NCBI RefSeq assembly: GCF_963855985.1
Contig: NC_087117.1
Coordinates: 7,203,001-7,267,000 of the forward strand
Direction of reading: 5' to 3'
DNA from: Ostrinia nubilalis
Taxonomy: Eukaryota; Arthropoda; Insecta; Lepidoptera; Crambidae
Length of the DNA stretch: 64,000 nt
How positions within the stretch are numbered: the stretch's first letter is position 1; each line of letters opens with the position of its first letter. Position numbers and translations under genes: made by a program. Below the pieces are notes generated by a model. The model searched no databases and was not told the origin of the DNA. It saw nothing but the letters and a program-made list of their open reading frames with translations. Below are positions 57,901 to 58,695 of this stretch, in pieces.

Positions 57901-58253
57901 GCGGCGGGCGGTAGAGCGCGGGCGCGGCGGCGGCGAGCGCGTGGTCGGGCAGCAGGCGTCGCCTCGGCCGGAAGGACGTTACCTCGGCCGGACGGATGCG
58001 TCACCTCGGCCGGACGGATGCGTCACCTCGGCCGCACGGATGCGTCCTCGGCCGGACGGACGCGCGCTCGGCCGGACGGACGTTACCTCGGGCGGCGGGC
58101 GGTAGAGCGCGGGCGCGGCGGCGGCGAGCGCGTGGTCGGGCAGCACGCGGGCCGCCAGACGCGCCCAGAAGCCGCGCGGCACGTACGATAGGAGCAGCAG
58201 GCGGCGCAACGCCGCGCCGCCGGGACGAGCTAACACCCGTACGGAGGCGTCCG
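1065..58253 (-). CDS. Lrrk: Lrrk-like ROCO protein kinase gene (21 internal exons; both ends outside the window)
   Basis: Hand-assembled from 21 exons on the minus strand, listed separately. Summed exon length is 2,939 bp; after two bases finishing a split codon this is exactly 979 codons with no stop, and every exon has AG/GT borders in matching phase. Numbering residues from the first full codon, 1-160 is C-terminal COR domain, 200-357 a linker with a charged repeat, about 375-695 a kinase domain and about 702-979 a WD40-like region. Kinase marks are GRGAFGTV, VALKAL, VLYRDLKSENVLVW, LGDYG (DYG in place of DFG, as in LRRK proteins), FMAPEI and VDCFSFGMLLYEVL. Known family role: Ras-like GTPase/COR/Ser-Thr kinase proteins that phosphorylate Rab GTPases and act in vesicle and lysosome traffic. 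YRDLKSENVLVW and DYGISR resemble LRRK1 more than LRRK2. The start codon with LRR and ROC lies beyond 64000; the stop lies left of position 1. Promoter not visible. Confidence 0.93.
1186..1252 (-). mobile_element. SINE 3' fragment
   Basis: AGTCCCAAACTAAGCAAAGC preceded by (AAAT)n: the 3' end of the SINE family at 5600-5887, abutting the acceptor side of exon u. Confidence 0.75.
1709..2697. mobile_element. Non-autonomous hAT-like element with 8-bp target duplication
   Basis: Ends CATGGACCTATAAAAAAAG and its near complement, flanked on both sides by ACTAAAAC (1701-1708 and 2698-2705). Long inverted segments at about 1950-2005 and 2112-2165. No transposase frame. Confidence 0.82.
2946..3388 (-). 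mobile_element. tRNA-derived SINE carrying a nested MITE
   Basis: tRNA-like head 3315-3388 (GGTCCCGGGTTCGATTCCCG), body shared with 5600-5887, interrupted by a foldback element at 2974-3224. Confidence 0.82.
2974..3224. mobile_element. MITE nested in a SINE
   Basis: Terminal inverted repeats TGCCTTGATCACACGTACGAG and its complement CGTACGTGTGATCAAAGCA; the interior has CTCGGCCGAG motifs. It splits the SINE body between GGATATAA and TAAATACTT. Confidence 0.8.
3480..3893 (+). mobile_element. Two RTE-type LINE 3' pieces joined
   Basis: 3480-3650 resembles the 19905 subfamily and 3675-3893 the 41522 subfamily. The second ends GGCTGAGATGATGATGATGC. Confidence 0.8.
3975..4190. mobile_element. Palindromic MITE family P, copy 2
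   Basis: Same arms as copy 1, slightly diverged right arm with a small deletion. Confidence 0.85.
4195..4265 (+). mobile_element. RTE 3' tail scrap
   Basis: The last ~65 bp of the RTE 3' end (CATTGGGGGAGGCATACGTT to GGCTGAAAAAATTATGATGA). Confidence 0.75.
4385..4620 (+). repeat. Interspersed repeat, also at 38140-38630
   Basis: It contains GAAGATGTGAAAAGGGGGCG and GGTGTCGCAGCAATATGCCC, found in reverse complement near 38600. Class unknown. Confidence 0.7.
4685..4760 (+). repeat. tRNA-like sequence, probably a SINE head
   Basis: A box TAGCTCAGATGGAAGAG and B box GGGTTCAATTCCC with a closing CTAAG/CTTAG stem. The anticodon arm is poor and GC-rich inverted repeat sequence follows (to about 4940), so I do not call a functional tRNA. 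Confidence 0.55.
5095..5365 (+). mobile_element. SINE/LINE-like 3' end with (CTTT)n tail
   Basis: Non-coding text ending in GCAATAAATG(TTTCTTTC)n, with a poly-A signal-like AATAAA just before the tail. Orientation and family inferred. Confidence 0.5.
5379..5498 (-). CDS. Lrrk: Lrrk exon t: WD40-like
   Basis: 120 bp; acceptor AAATTCCCCCCCAG, donor GTGAGT; 40 codons, phase 0 both sides. VTALCVAGSCAYIGTARGCV then VVADCGSLRPLTVFRPYEGT, a blade with the AYIGTxxGxVxVxD pattern. Confidence 0.94.
5600..5887 (-). mobile_element. tRNA-derived SINE
   Basis: Minus-strand head at the right end (B box GGTTCGATTCCCGC), then a body with CAAGCTTTGCTTAGTTTGGG and a (TAAA)n tail at 5600-5630. Same family as 2946-3388. 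Confidence 0.85.
6112..6789. mobile_element. Foldback element with TA target duplication
   Basis: Ends CAGGGTGGAAACGATAAGTG and its complement, flanked by TA. Arms run ~180 bp (CTCACTCGATTA and on); the middle holds a third diverged copy of the arm. Non-coding. Confidence 0.83.
6795..7060 (-). mobile_element. LINE-like 3' UTR remnant
   Basis: It contains GCCGTCGGGTTTTAGTGGGT and AGGCGGGGAGAGTCCCACAT, a 3' end text I recognise from Lepidopteran non-LTR elements. No coding part remains. Family uncertain. Confidence 0.5.
7265..7443 (+). repeat. Interspersed repeat R-loc1 abutting the donor of exon s
   Basis: It shares GGTCCCATGACAGTTTAACT, TTGACCTTCACTGGTTGGGT and CTACACAGGAGTTGCAG with 18150-18262 and 49885-50023. 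No coding signal; probably a LINE 3' UTR. Confidence 0.75.
7457..7590 (-). CDS. Lrrk: Lrrk exon s: WD40-like
   Basis: 134 bp; acceptor TCTGTCGTCAG, donor GTAAGT; two bases plus 44 codons, phase 0 at the end. PHVYQWSAVSRSLTARLDCS then KLAPCSESLRSIAADEPR. The donor lies in a near-perfect palindrome GTAAGTGGCACTTAC (7442-7456), and a transposon remnant abuts the intron side. Confidence 0.92.
8068..8760 (-). mobile_element. 5'-truncated non-LTR retrotransposon (RT C-terminus and 3' UTR)
   Basis: Minus-strand open frame 8276-8755 (SYGILLWGSAADIETVFVLQ then KRAVRAIYNLGPRFSLKDFF) is the C-terminal domain of a CR1/Jockey-like reverse transcriptase; a 3' UTR with (CTCATTAAAA)n at 8068-8100 follows. 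It sits inside array A. Confidence 0.85.
9228..9371 (-). pseudogene. 5'-truncated copy of exon r with donor
   Basis: About 140 bp nearly identical to exon r, from GGCGGCGACAGCCTGAACGC through the donor GTGAGTC. It lacks the first codons and the acceptor and joins abruptly to the 41-bp array. Confidence 0.85.
9788..9877 (-). pseudogene. Short copy of the exon r 3' end with donor
   Basis: The last ~80 bp of exon r plus donor GTGAGT, ending at the GAGTCGCTGCCCGCC region and passing into array units. Confidence 0.82.
10192..10343 (-). CDS. Lrrk: Lrrk exon r: WD40-like
   Basis: 152 bp; acceptor GGTCTATTCAG, donor GTGAGT; one base, 50 codons, one base. FEVWAGGDSLNAYTLTEGGV is a clear propeller blade; it ends DLPVVIAYSHP. 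The terminal ~30 bp with the donor seed the ~41-bp array at 7690-10191, and two longer 5'-truncated copies of the exon lie in that array. Confidence 0.93.
10380..10530 (-). mobile_element. 3' end of the same LINE family
   Basis: It shares GCACTTTTACACGTCCCA and the following ~120 bp with 8120-8215. The shared text continues to CTCAGTCAC, where the BEL element is inserted. Confidence 0.82.
10531..10734 (-). repeat. 3' LTR of the BEL/Pao element
   Basis: 204 bp, identical to the partner LTR as far as I can compare by eye. It is preceded on the minus strand by the purine-rich CTTGGTGGGCGGTA, a plausible polypurine tract (10735-10748). Confidence 0.92.
11110..11260 (-). pseudogene. BEL/Pao integrase C-terminal remnant
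   Basis: The minus-strand frame reads KEWRTRSTDLKLGELGDIVI then VREDN and a stop, resembling the GDxVLVRED tail of BEL/Pao integrases. RNase H and the integrase core are missing between this and the RT remnant. Confidence 0.7.
11530..12290 (-). pseudogene. BEL/Pao protease end and partial reverse transcriptase
   Basis: It includes DTYLGWVLSGQVG (protease-RT linker) and, after frame changes, RLPHQAVILMDRRTNKTRVV then INASDRSANGLSLNVTLMVG, the N-terminal RT block of BEL/Pao. The catalytic YxDD region is absent, so it cannot encode a working polymerase. Confidence 0.82.
12295..13753 (-). pseudogene. BEL/Pao gag-protease region, frameshifted
   Basis: Three open stretches. 13484-13753 and 13306-13524 overlap by a frameshift in the DUF1759-like gag (YLKTQLTGEAEQLIKHI). 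Two adjacent TAA codons then separate the start of 12295-13284. The last holds zinc knuckles CFNCLGKGHLGKSC and CRICTGKRHTLLH and the protease segment ALLDQGSQASFIS. A further frameshift in an A-run near 12330 precedes the next part. Confidence 0.85.
14282..14485 (-). repeat. 5' LTR of the BEL/Pao element
   Basis: 204 bp, beginning TGTTTGAGCTAGCGC on the minus strand and ending CCTCGGACA. The next bases inward (GGGTCCTTACGAGACGGAGC) are the candidate primer-binding region. Confidence 0.92.
14531..14741. mobile_element. MITE with ~50-bp inverted ends
   Basis: GGCCCAGAACAGACGGTGAA and AACTGCAACGAAACTGCAAC are complemented at the right end. Target duplication unclear. Confidence 0.8.
14885..15335. 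repeat. Possible foldback element
   Basis: CATACTAACGGTTTGCGAGT on the left is partly complemented by CGCAAATCGCTAGTATG on the right; the interior is GC-rich near the right end. Boundaries uncertain. Confidence 0.45.
15336..16173. other. Intron, no feature recognised
   Basis: Between the foldback at 14885-15335 and exon q. I see no splice-flanked open frame that fits the gene phase and no repeat shared with the rest of the window. Confidence 0.5.
16174..16284 (-). CDS. Lrrk: Lrrk exon q: WD40-like
   Basis: 111 bp; acceptor CCCCTGTTGCAG, donor GTGAGC; one base, 36 codons, two bases. It encodes LFVVSAARPEAEGSFVLTEL then GAATELCCLAAVPTPH, joining in phase on both sides. Confidence 0.9.
16340..16492. 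mobile_element. MITE, 153 bp
   Basis: Ends CCTTGTCACACTGG and CCAGTGTGGCAAGG; the inner arms (ACAAGCGTCTTCAAAGCGGA) are also complementary. Confidence 0.8.
16536..16635. mobile_element. Harbinger-like MITE, 100 bp, TTA target duplication
   Basis: Ends GACCCGGTTTCCA and TGGAAACTGGGCC, with AGGCGGAG/CTCCGCCT inside, flanked by TTA on both sides. Confidence 0.82.
16911..17660 (+). repeat. Two-copy tandem duplication, ~388-bp unit
   Basis: Unit 1 starts at 16911 and unit 2 at 17299, both with TCTGACTACTGCTATAGTGC. Each carries an RTE tail scrap (GGAGGCCTATGGCTGAAAAT). Unit 1 has a perfect hairpin, GGAAAGCCGCTTCACCAC around a short loop at 16956-17000, that unit 2 has lost. Confidence 0.82.
17985..18070 (-). 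mobile_element. RTE 3' tail scrap, inverted
   Basis: CATCATTTCAGCCACAAGAC to CTCCTCCAATGATTTTCA is the reverse complement of the RTE 3' end. Confidence 0.72.
18150..18262 (-). repeat. Interspersed repeat R-loc1, inverted copy
   Basis: Reverse complement of the 7265-7443 family (CTGCAACTCCTGTGTAGCCA), ending about 70 bp downstream of the donor of exon p. Confidence 0.75.
18332..18422 (-). CDS. Lrrk: Lrrk exon p: WD40-like
   Basis: 91 bp; acceptor TTTTTCTTATAG, donor GTGAGT; split codons at both ends, 29 full codons. NGEPVHVTAVCRVGSKMWLG then DSAGRVSVY is a blade with the MWLGDSAGRVxVY pattern. No array follows. Confidence 0.93.
18472..18610. mobile_element. Palindromic MITE family P, copy 3 left part
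   Basis: Left arm and centre of a P element in the GTCCGTGAGCAC subtype; its matching right arm is at 22297-22373, separated by a 3.7-kb insertion. Confidence 0.82.
19905..20275 (+). mobile_element. RTE-type LINE 3' end
   Basis: The frame 19917-20174 includes IARRIAKIKWQWAGHIARGD then RRSVGRPPTRWTDDLVKVAG, the C-terminus of endonuclease/reverse-transcriptase proteins abundant in Lepidoptera, then a 3' UTR ending in TTTGTCCAGCAGTGAACGTC. Confidence 0.85.
20280..22296. other. AT-rich interior of the composite insertion
   Basis: No convincing frame. 21620-21760 holds GTTGCAAGCGCCATGGTCAC, which looks like a dispersed repeat, but no second copy lies in this window. Confidence 0.4.
22297..22373. 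mobile_element. Palindromic MITE family P, copy 3 right part
   Basis: ATTACGCGCGAGCGATAAGG to GTGCTCACGGACCAGGC is the exact complement of the outer left arm at 18472 on, including the shared CTAGGGG variant. Confidence 0.82.
22410..22512. mobile_element. Palindromic MITE family P, copy 4 (half)
   Basis: Left arm only, in the GTCGCCAAGCAGATA subtype. Confidence 0.78.
22620..25459 (-). repeat. Array B: about 28 higher-order units of the exon o end and donor
   Basis: Main unit 102 bp (variants 75 and about 130 bp). Each holds the last ~45 bp of exon o (CGCTACACGCACCACCACAC and on) and one to three CAG/GTGACA, CAG/GTGCCG or CAG/GTGTCA junctions. Because 102 is divisible by three, long open frames arise on both strands; in the exon's own frame a TGA follows within about 20 codons. 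Confidence 0.95.
25460..25573 (-). CDS. Lrrk: Lrrk exon o: start of the WD40-like region
   Basis: 114 bp; acceptor TTTTCTCTTCCAG, donor GTGACA; two bases, 37 codons, one base. EEEGGWEIWYGGEAERAHSL then LCTRVRYTHHHTRRLPP. The last ~45 bp with the donor seed the 102-bp array at 22620-25459. The donor GTGACA is weak, and dozens of equivalent donors follow it. Confidence 0.88.
26674..26860 (-). pseudogene. Exon n copy 4 (187 bp, open)
   Basis: Donor GTAAGA, like the parent; candidate acceptor AGCACTCAG. It reads R-L-V-L-Q then YPCNMLGAMRRCW, open and phase-compatible. Confidence 0.7.
27151..27337 (-). pseudogene. Exon n copy 3 (187 bp, open)
   Basis: Donor GTGAGA; candidate acceptor AGCACTCAG. 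It reads R-L-V-L-Q then YPCNMLEAMRRCW, with MLEAM as in the presumed parent. Open and phase-compatible. Confidence 0.7.
28821..29007 (-). pseudogene. Exon n copy 2 (187 bp, open)
   Basis: Donor GTGAGA; candidate acceptor AGCACTCAG. It reads W-L-V-L-Q then YPCNMLGAMRRCW, open throughout and in the same phase as exon n. It could be a real alternative exon or an inert copy. Confidence 0.7.
29689..29875 (-). pseudogene. Exon n copy 1 (187 bp)
   Basis: Donor GTGAGA; candidate acceptor AGCACTCAG. Length 187 = 181 + 6, so the phase is preserved, but with that acceptor the first codon is TGA. The rest of the kinase-tail and poly-Ala frame is open. Confidence 0.75.
30457..30637 (-). CDS. Lrrk: Lrrk exon n: kinase C-terminus and poly-Ala linker
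   Basis: 181 bp; acceptor TCTGTACAATCTCAG behind a pyrimidine-rich tract, donor GTAAGA; 60 codons plus one base. ELQYPCNMLEAMRRCWSGAP then ALRPSAAALVSAL is subdomain XI (CW..P..RPS). It continues into an alanine-rich stretch encoded by GCG/GCC runs. I take this as the parent exon because it has the best acceptor; four near-full-length copies lie downstream. Confidence 0.88.
31042..31204. mobile_element. Palindromic MITE family P, copy 5
   Basis: Left arm shortened to its outer 40 bp; centre and right arm complete to CTCACGGACTAGGCTTTA. Confidence 0.83.
31666..31938. mobile_element. Harbinger-like MITE, TAA target duplication
   Basis: Ends GGCCCGATATCCACCAAGAC and GCCTTGATAAAAACTGGACC, flanked by TAA. 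It sits close to the donor of exon m. Confidence 0.68.
31997..32119 (-). CDS. Lrrk: Lrrk exon m: kinase alpha-F and alpha-G
   Basis: 123 bp; acceptor ATCCTGTGCAG, donor GTCAGT; 41 codons, phase 0 both sides. VDCFSFGMLLYEVLSLRQPF then EGHEAVKDAILEGARPTLTA matches kinase subdomains IX-X (DxFSFGMLLYEL). Confidence 0.96.
32120..33435. other. Intron, unassigned
   Basis: Upstream of exon m. It contains a scrap of RTE text near 32380-32420; otherwise AT-rich with no splice-flanked frame. Confidence 0.45.
33440..34490 (+). repeat. Five-unit tandem repeat, ~178 bp
   Basis: Units begin ATACTGTCTAAGGTCTGTAG near 33445, 33622, 33800, 34181 and 34361. Shared text includes GATGGCAGATGCAGCAGATG and GTCCCTTCCTCCACCATGCG. 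Intronic; not related to an exon. Confidence 0.9.
33940..34138. mobile_element. hAT MITE inserted in the third tandem unit
   Basis: Ends CAGTGGTTCTTAACC and GGTTAAGAACCACTG, with perfect 8-bp target duplication CTCTAGAG (33932-33939, 34139-34146). Confidence 0.93.
34500..35387. other. Intron, unassigned
   Basis: 34755-34800 shares the GAAAACACCCAGACCAATAC text of the SINE body (inverted). GGTCGGGTGACG occurs twice near 35010 and 35065. Nothing coding recognised. Confidence 0.4.
35388..36724. repeat. Large palindrome, ~630-bp arms
   Basis: Left arm 35388-36010 is complemented by 36100-36724 (for example CTACATATGGTAGGGTGTAA and ACAGACGGACAG). The centre of ~90 bp contains GGCATCAGTATCGATCACTA. 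The right arm differs by small indels. Apparent open frames at both arm ends are mirror images and not coding. Confidence 0.9.
37050..37400. mobile_element. Harbinger-like MITE, TTA target duplication
   Basis: Ends GGGGCCATCCATAAAGTACG and CGTACTTTATGGATGACCCC, flanked by TTA (37047-37049, 37401-37403). Confidence 0.88.
37782..37891 (-). CDS. Lrrk: Lrrk exon l: kinase activation segment
   Basis: 110 bp; acceptor TTCATTGTTCAG, donor GTCAGT; two bases plus 36 codons, phase 0 at the end. ISRMAPPSGTKGFGGTEGFM then APEIMRYNGEEEYNEK is the activation loop, with P+1 loop and APE. Confidence 0.95.
37926..37985 (-). mobile_element. Retroelement 3' end, inverse copy of 640-752
   Basis: GATAGATAGATAACACGTTT then ATTTGCATAACAGAAACACA. 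Confidence 0.6.
38043..38107 (+). mobile_element. RTE 3' tail scrap
   Basis: AGTAGTGGACGTCAATTGGC then TGAAATGATGATGATGA. Confidence 0.75.
38140..38630 (-). repeat. Interspersed repeat, second copy
   Basis: Reverse-complement partner of 4385-4620, with extra internal sequence including TTGCTTGTGTTGTACTAAAA and its inverse. It lies within 40 bp of the donor of exon k. Confidence 0.7.
38666..38768 (-). CDS. Lrrk: Lrrk exon k: kinase Mg-binding DYG
   Basis: 103 bp; acceptor GCTGTCCCCAG, donor GTAAGA; 34 codons plus one base. SENVLVWEMPRP supplies the catalytic-loop Asn, then an Ala/Glu/Pro insert, then VNVHVKLGDY with the split Gly of DYG. The insert between the two motifs is longer than in most kinases, as is usual for LRRK1-like kinases. 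Confidence 0.95.
38823..38992. mobile_element. Palindromic MITE family P, copy 6
   Basis: Both arms present with an internal deletion of the CCATCCTTATCGC block on the left. It lies just upstream of exon k. Confidence 0.83.
39130..39425 (+). mobile_element. LINE C-terminal tail (KWNWIGHTLR type)
   Basis: + frames 39185-39418 encode the Arg-rich tail ALDWNPQGKRKRGRPKQTW then RRTVADEAKKIGKTWSEIK, common at the end of insect LINE ORF2 proteins, with a frameshift near 39210. Stop at about 39418. Confidence 0.8.
39503..40350. mobile_element. Element with TAGGGATRTTCCGATAC ends
   Basis: Left end TAGGGATATTCCGATACTAA and right end GGTATCGGAACATCCCTA are inverted, with many ATCGATAC sub-motifs in both arms. 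Probably hAT-related; the target duplication is not clear-cut. No transposase frame. Confidence 0.7.
40739..40879 (-). CDS. Lrrk: Lrrk exon j: kinase catalytic loop
   Basis: 141 bp; acceptor TTATTATTTCCCAG, donor GTATGT; 47 codons, phase 0 both sides. It runs from GALDGVLRQYAGEGVRVGAR to ARALEYLHARRVLYRDLK. YRD replaces HRD, as in LRRK family kinases; the Asp is the predicted catalytic base. No array follows. Confidence 0.96.
40920..41290 (+). mobile_element. LINE reverse-transcriptase C-terminal fragment
   Basis: Read through in frame from about 40920: a DLTFLHNLINGKIDCSELLS-like stretch, then FNSNYSENFDLFHIVRPNYF, typical of the tail of Jockey/R1-type RTs. Stops follow at 41274. It lies in the intron just upstream of exon j. 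Confidence 0.7.
41522..41818 (+). mobile_element. RTE-type LINE 3' end
   Basis: A second subfamily of the same tail (VRRTDGRWGSKVLEWRPRTG-like, with frame breaks), ending GGCTGAAATGATGATGATGA, the (ATG)n tail diagnostic of RTE elements. Confidence 0.85.
42240..44904 (-). repeat. Array D: 20-bp repeats with six copies of the exon i end
   Basis: The basic unit on the gene strand is GGCCAGTGTCRCWGGGAGCC, exactly 20 bp, and equals the first bases of the intron after exon i. Embedded copies of the last ~90 bp of exon i with donor GTGAGT start at 42990, 43261, 43472, 43663, 44423 and 44734. All six begin at about the same exon position. A LINE fragment interrupts the array at 43869-44415. Confidence 0.95.
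43869..44415 (+). mobile_element. Internal fragment of a non-LTR retrotransposon RT within array D
   Basis: 547 bp, open in the + frame. GSDGITAKIVKWAWKAASDG, later PKGYRPITLLPILGKILERV and HGFTRGRSTVTALKFINSI, are RT fingers/palm blocks of an R1/Jockey-type element. Neither 5' nor 3' end nor tail is present; the YxDD block is not reached. It joins array units directly at both ends. Confidence 0.88.
44905..45072 (-). CDS. Lrrk: Lrrk exon i: kinase alpha-C to beta-5
   Basis: 168 bp; acceptor TTGTTGTGCAG, donor GTGAGT; 56 codons, phase 0 both sides. WEREPVSAACRAYCGLRAEL is helix C; LRHPHVLPLVAACAQPLALL then LALAPR corresponds to the LRRK hinge (LRHPxVxxLxGxCxxPLxxxLELAP). Its last ~90 bp with the donor are repeated six times downstream, but the exon differs from all six at two synonymous third positions. 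Confidence 0.94.
45107..45370 (+). mobile_element. tRNA-derived SINE
   Basis: The head 45107-45181 has an A box (TGGTCTAGTGGTTAGAC) and B box (GGTCCCGAGTTCGATTCCC) in tRNA spacing with a CTGC/GCAG anticodon stem. A SINE body (CCGCCTGGCTAGCTACCACC) and an A-rich tail follow, so it is not a working tRNA gene. Confidence 0.85.
45841..45981. mobile_element. MITE, 141 bp
   Basis: Arms CAGAGGTGGAATTGTGTAAA plus GCAATCG, complemented at the right end CGATTGCTTTACACAATTCC. Confidence 0.85.
46133..46305 (-). pseudogene. Array H: decayed copy 1 of kinase N-lobe exon h
   Basis: It matches exon h from near its 5' end through the donor side, but has an internal deletion near the start and TAA in place of the TGG codon after the G-loop. 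The donor is degraded to AAG/GTTGGT. Not a usable coding exon. Confidence 0.85.
46335..46433 (-). pseudogene. Array H: decayed copy 2 of exon h
   Basis: A shorter copy holding the 3' portion of exon h with a large internal deletion; donor side reads AAG/GTCAG. Copies 1 and 2 share TACAAG at the exon end where the functional exon has TATAAA, so they are closer to each other than to the parent. Confidence 0.8.
46467..46670 (-). CDS. Lrrk: Lrrk exon h: kinase N-lobe (G-loop and catalytic Lys)
   Basis: 204 bp; acceptor TCTCCCCTCAG, donor GTGAGT; 68 codons, phase 0 both sides. Glycine-rich loop GRGAFGTV and the ATP-binding lysine in VALKAL are both present. The insert QPVPPPASSDISAHHAYK precedes the alpha-C exon. 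Two decayed copies of this exon lie downstream (46133-46433). Confidence 0.95.
46680..47620. other. Intron between exons g and h
   Basis: AT-rich 46740-47200, then GC-richer 47220-47500 with a minus-strand open stretch (47291-47473) that has no recognisable domain and no phase-compatible splice sites. Confidence 0.45.
47627..47814 (-). CDS. Lrrk: Lrrk exon g: linker before the kinase
   Basis: 188 bp; acceptor GTCTCCCCTAG, donor GTGAGA; two bases plus 62 codons to phase 0. It contains Gly/Ala-rich SVEGIVNSPEGG followed by a Cys-containing segment AVEECVLAACSAGPLVCPAH, ending HARDVAPDT. LRRK proteins place a Cys-rich ECVLAAC..G.ixCPxHg-like segment just ahead of the kinase. Confidence 0.9.
48172..48271 (-). 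CDS. Lrrk: Lrrk exon f: acidic/basic linker
   Basis: 100 bp; acceptor GTTGCGCAG, donor GTGAGC; 33 codons plus one base. It encodes AFRRLELGEARRARASQDSR then DDDGDSGVGPDST. Low complexity and probably disordered; the call rests on splice sites and phase continuity with its neighbours. Confidence 0.82.
48359..48575. mobile_element. Palindromic MITE family P, copy 7
   Basis: Near-complete palindrome, in the intron just upstream of exon f. Confidence 0.87.
49130..49460 (+). mobile_element. RTE-type LINE 3' end
   Basis: Close relative of 19905-20275 with GRPPTRWTDDLVKVAGRAWM and the 3' end CAGCAGTGGACGTCATTTGG, finishing in a GACGACGA-type tail. In the intron between exons d and e. Confidence 0.85.
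49664..49851 (-). CDS. Lrrk: Lrrk exon e: linker with CPLC motif and Arg/Glu/Asp repeat
   Basis: 188 bp; acceptor CTCATCGCAG, donor GTGCGT; two bases plus 62 codons, ending in phase 0. FVHTSEGRCLITRLVPCPLC is followed by about 30 residues of alternating R/E/D/H (RERERDPEREPERDRER and on), a coding minisatellite built from GCGAGCGYGAYC-like 12-mers. The charged insert probably varies between individuals (inference). Confidence 0.9.
49885..50023 (+). repeat. Interspersed repeat R-loc1, third copy
   Basis: GATTAATTTCGTTGCGGGTC to GTTGCAGTGGGAATAGTCCC, about 35 bp beyond the acceptor of exon e. Confidence 0.75.
50419..50524 (-). CDS. Lrrk: Lrrk exon d: COR-kinase linker
   Basis: 106 bp; acceptor CAACAATAACAG, donor GTGAGT; 35 codons plus one base. 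It encodes SISLEPNPETLTKVLALLSD followed by HVDLLLEDWYPSL, the helical DHVDLLLEDWYP-type segment seen between COR and kinase in LRRK proteins. No array follows this exon. Confidence 0.92.
50697..52012 (-). repeat. Array E: eight copies of the exon c end plus 18-bp donor repeats
   Basis: Each long copy is 96 bp (32 codons of exon c), preceded on the gene strand by GGTGTCAAG and followed by one to four 18-bp units CTGCCAGGTGAGACTGG. Copies start near 50856, 51000, 51144, 51281, 51425, 51588, 51735 and 51867. The distal part (50697-50855) is a degenerate form of the 18-mer. Confidence 0.94.
52013..52142 (-). CDS. Lrrk: Lrrk exon c: end of COR
   Basis: 130 bp; acceptor TTGGTTTCAG, donor GTGAGA; finishes the split Arg codon, then 43 codons to phase 0. 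It starts FRIRSEGAWCSLDPAAWACV and ends DQPPAACQ. Its last 96 bp with the donor recur eight times downstream. The true donor could be any of the nearby CCAG/GTGAGA copies; I chose the first, which keeps phase with the next exon. Confidence 0.88.
52390..56963 (-). repeat. Array F: about 37 copies of exon b 3' end, donor and 50 bp of intron
   Basis: Unit 130 bp (about 80 bp of exon plus donor GTGAGC plus about 50 bp of intron), near-identical from 52791 to 56301. The five units nearest the exon share its bases (CCCTCCTC where distal units have TCTACTC on the + strand); four of them carry a small insert giving 134 bp. The three most distal units (52403-52790) are diverged and shorter. Confidence 0.95.
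56964..57157 (-). CDS. Lrrk: Lrrk exon b: COR domain
   Basis: 194 bp; acceptor CTTCCCCAACAG, donor GTGAGC; enters in phase 0 and leaves two bases of a split codon. It encodes 64 residues including ELNWGWKLWQTGM, then a proline/acid stretch LLPPPPRETEPDDELYHYV. The last ~80 bp and the donor are the seed of the 130-bp array at 52390-56963. Confidence 0.92.
57215..57350 (+). mobile_element. LINE 3' end with (AAG)n tail
   Basis: GGTCGCGATCCTCATCAGTG then AGGGACCGAGGAAGAAGAAG: a 3' UTR ending in a trinucleotide tail, in the intron between exons a and b. Confidence 0.65.
57430..58086 (-). repeat. Array G: exon a 3' end and donor repeated
   Basis: Read on the gene strand, 20-24-bp units of type CCGAGGTAACGTCCGTCCGG follow the real donor (GAG/GTAACG). 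About 190 bp apart, two longer copies (near 57711-57775 and 57902-57962) repeat the last 60-70 bp of exon a, making a higher-order unit. Units left of 57690 are degenerate. Confidence 0.88.
58087..58253 (-). CDS. Lrrk: Lrrk exon a: COR domain, C-terminal part
   Basis: 167 bp; acceptor CCCTCCAG, donor GTAACG. The first two bases finish a codon begun in an exon outside the window, then 55 codons, ending in phase 0. The segment SYVPRGFWARLAARVL matches the COR-domain signature of LRRK proteins (SYxPxGFWxRLxARLL). The last 60-70 bp and the donor are copied in the downstream array at 57430-58086. Confidence 0.92.
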
Positions 58254-58435
58254 CTGGAGGGAAAAAAAAGACAGGTATAAGCGACGGTTCACACTGCAAA
58301 AAATAAATAAATATCTTTGGGCAATTTCACACAGAGCCACCTAGCCAAAGTAAGCAATCAATATGAAAGAAAAAAAGAAAGAAACAATATTTTATGCTTG
58401 TTATGGGTGCTCGCCTAACGGATATACTACTTATA

Positions 58436-58695
58436 CAGGGTGTTAGGTAAATGGGTATATGAGCCGACACTAGCCCATGTTAACATGGTCATATAAATGG
58501 TATGTTGAAGTCAGAAAATTGATATATTCATTTTATTTATTTTAATTTTCATACAAATTGGATTTTATAAAATTTATTTTGTATGAAAATTAAAAAAAAA
58601 TCATGATATCAAATTTCTGACTTCACCATACCATTTATATGCCCATGTTTACATGGGATAGTGTCGGCTCATATACCCATTTACCTAACACCCTG
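58436..58695. mobile_element. MITE, 260 bp, TA target duplication
   Basis: Ends CAGGGTGTTAGGTAAATGGG and CCCATTTACCTAACACCCTG flanked by TA; the inner AGTCAGAAA/TTTCTGACT arms are also inverted. Confidence 0.87.
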
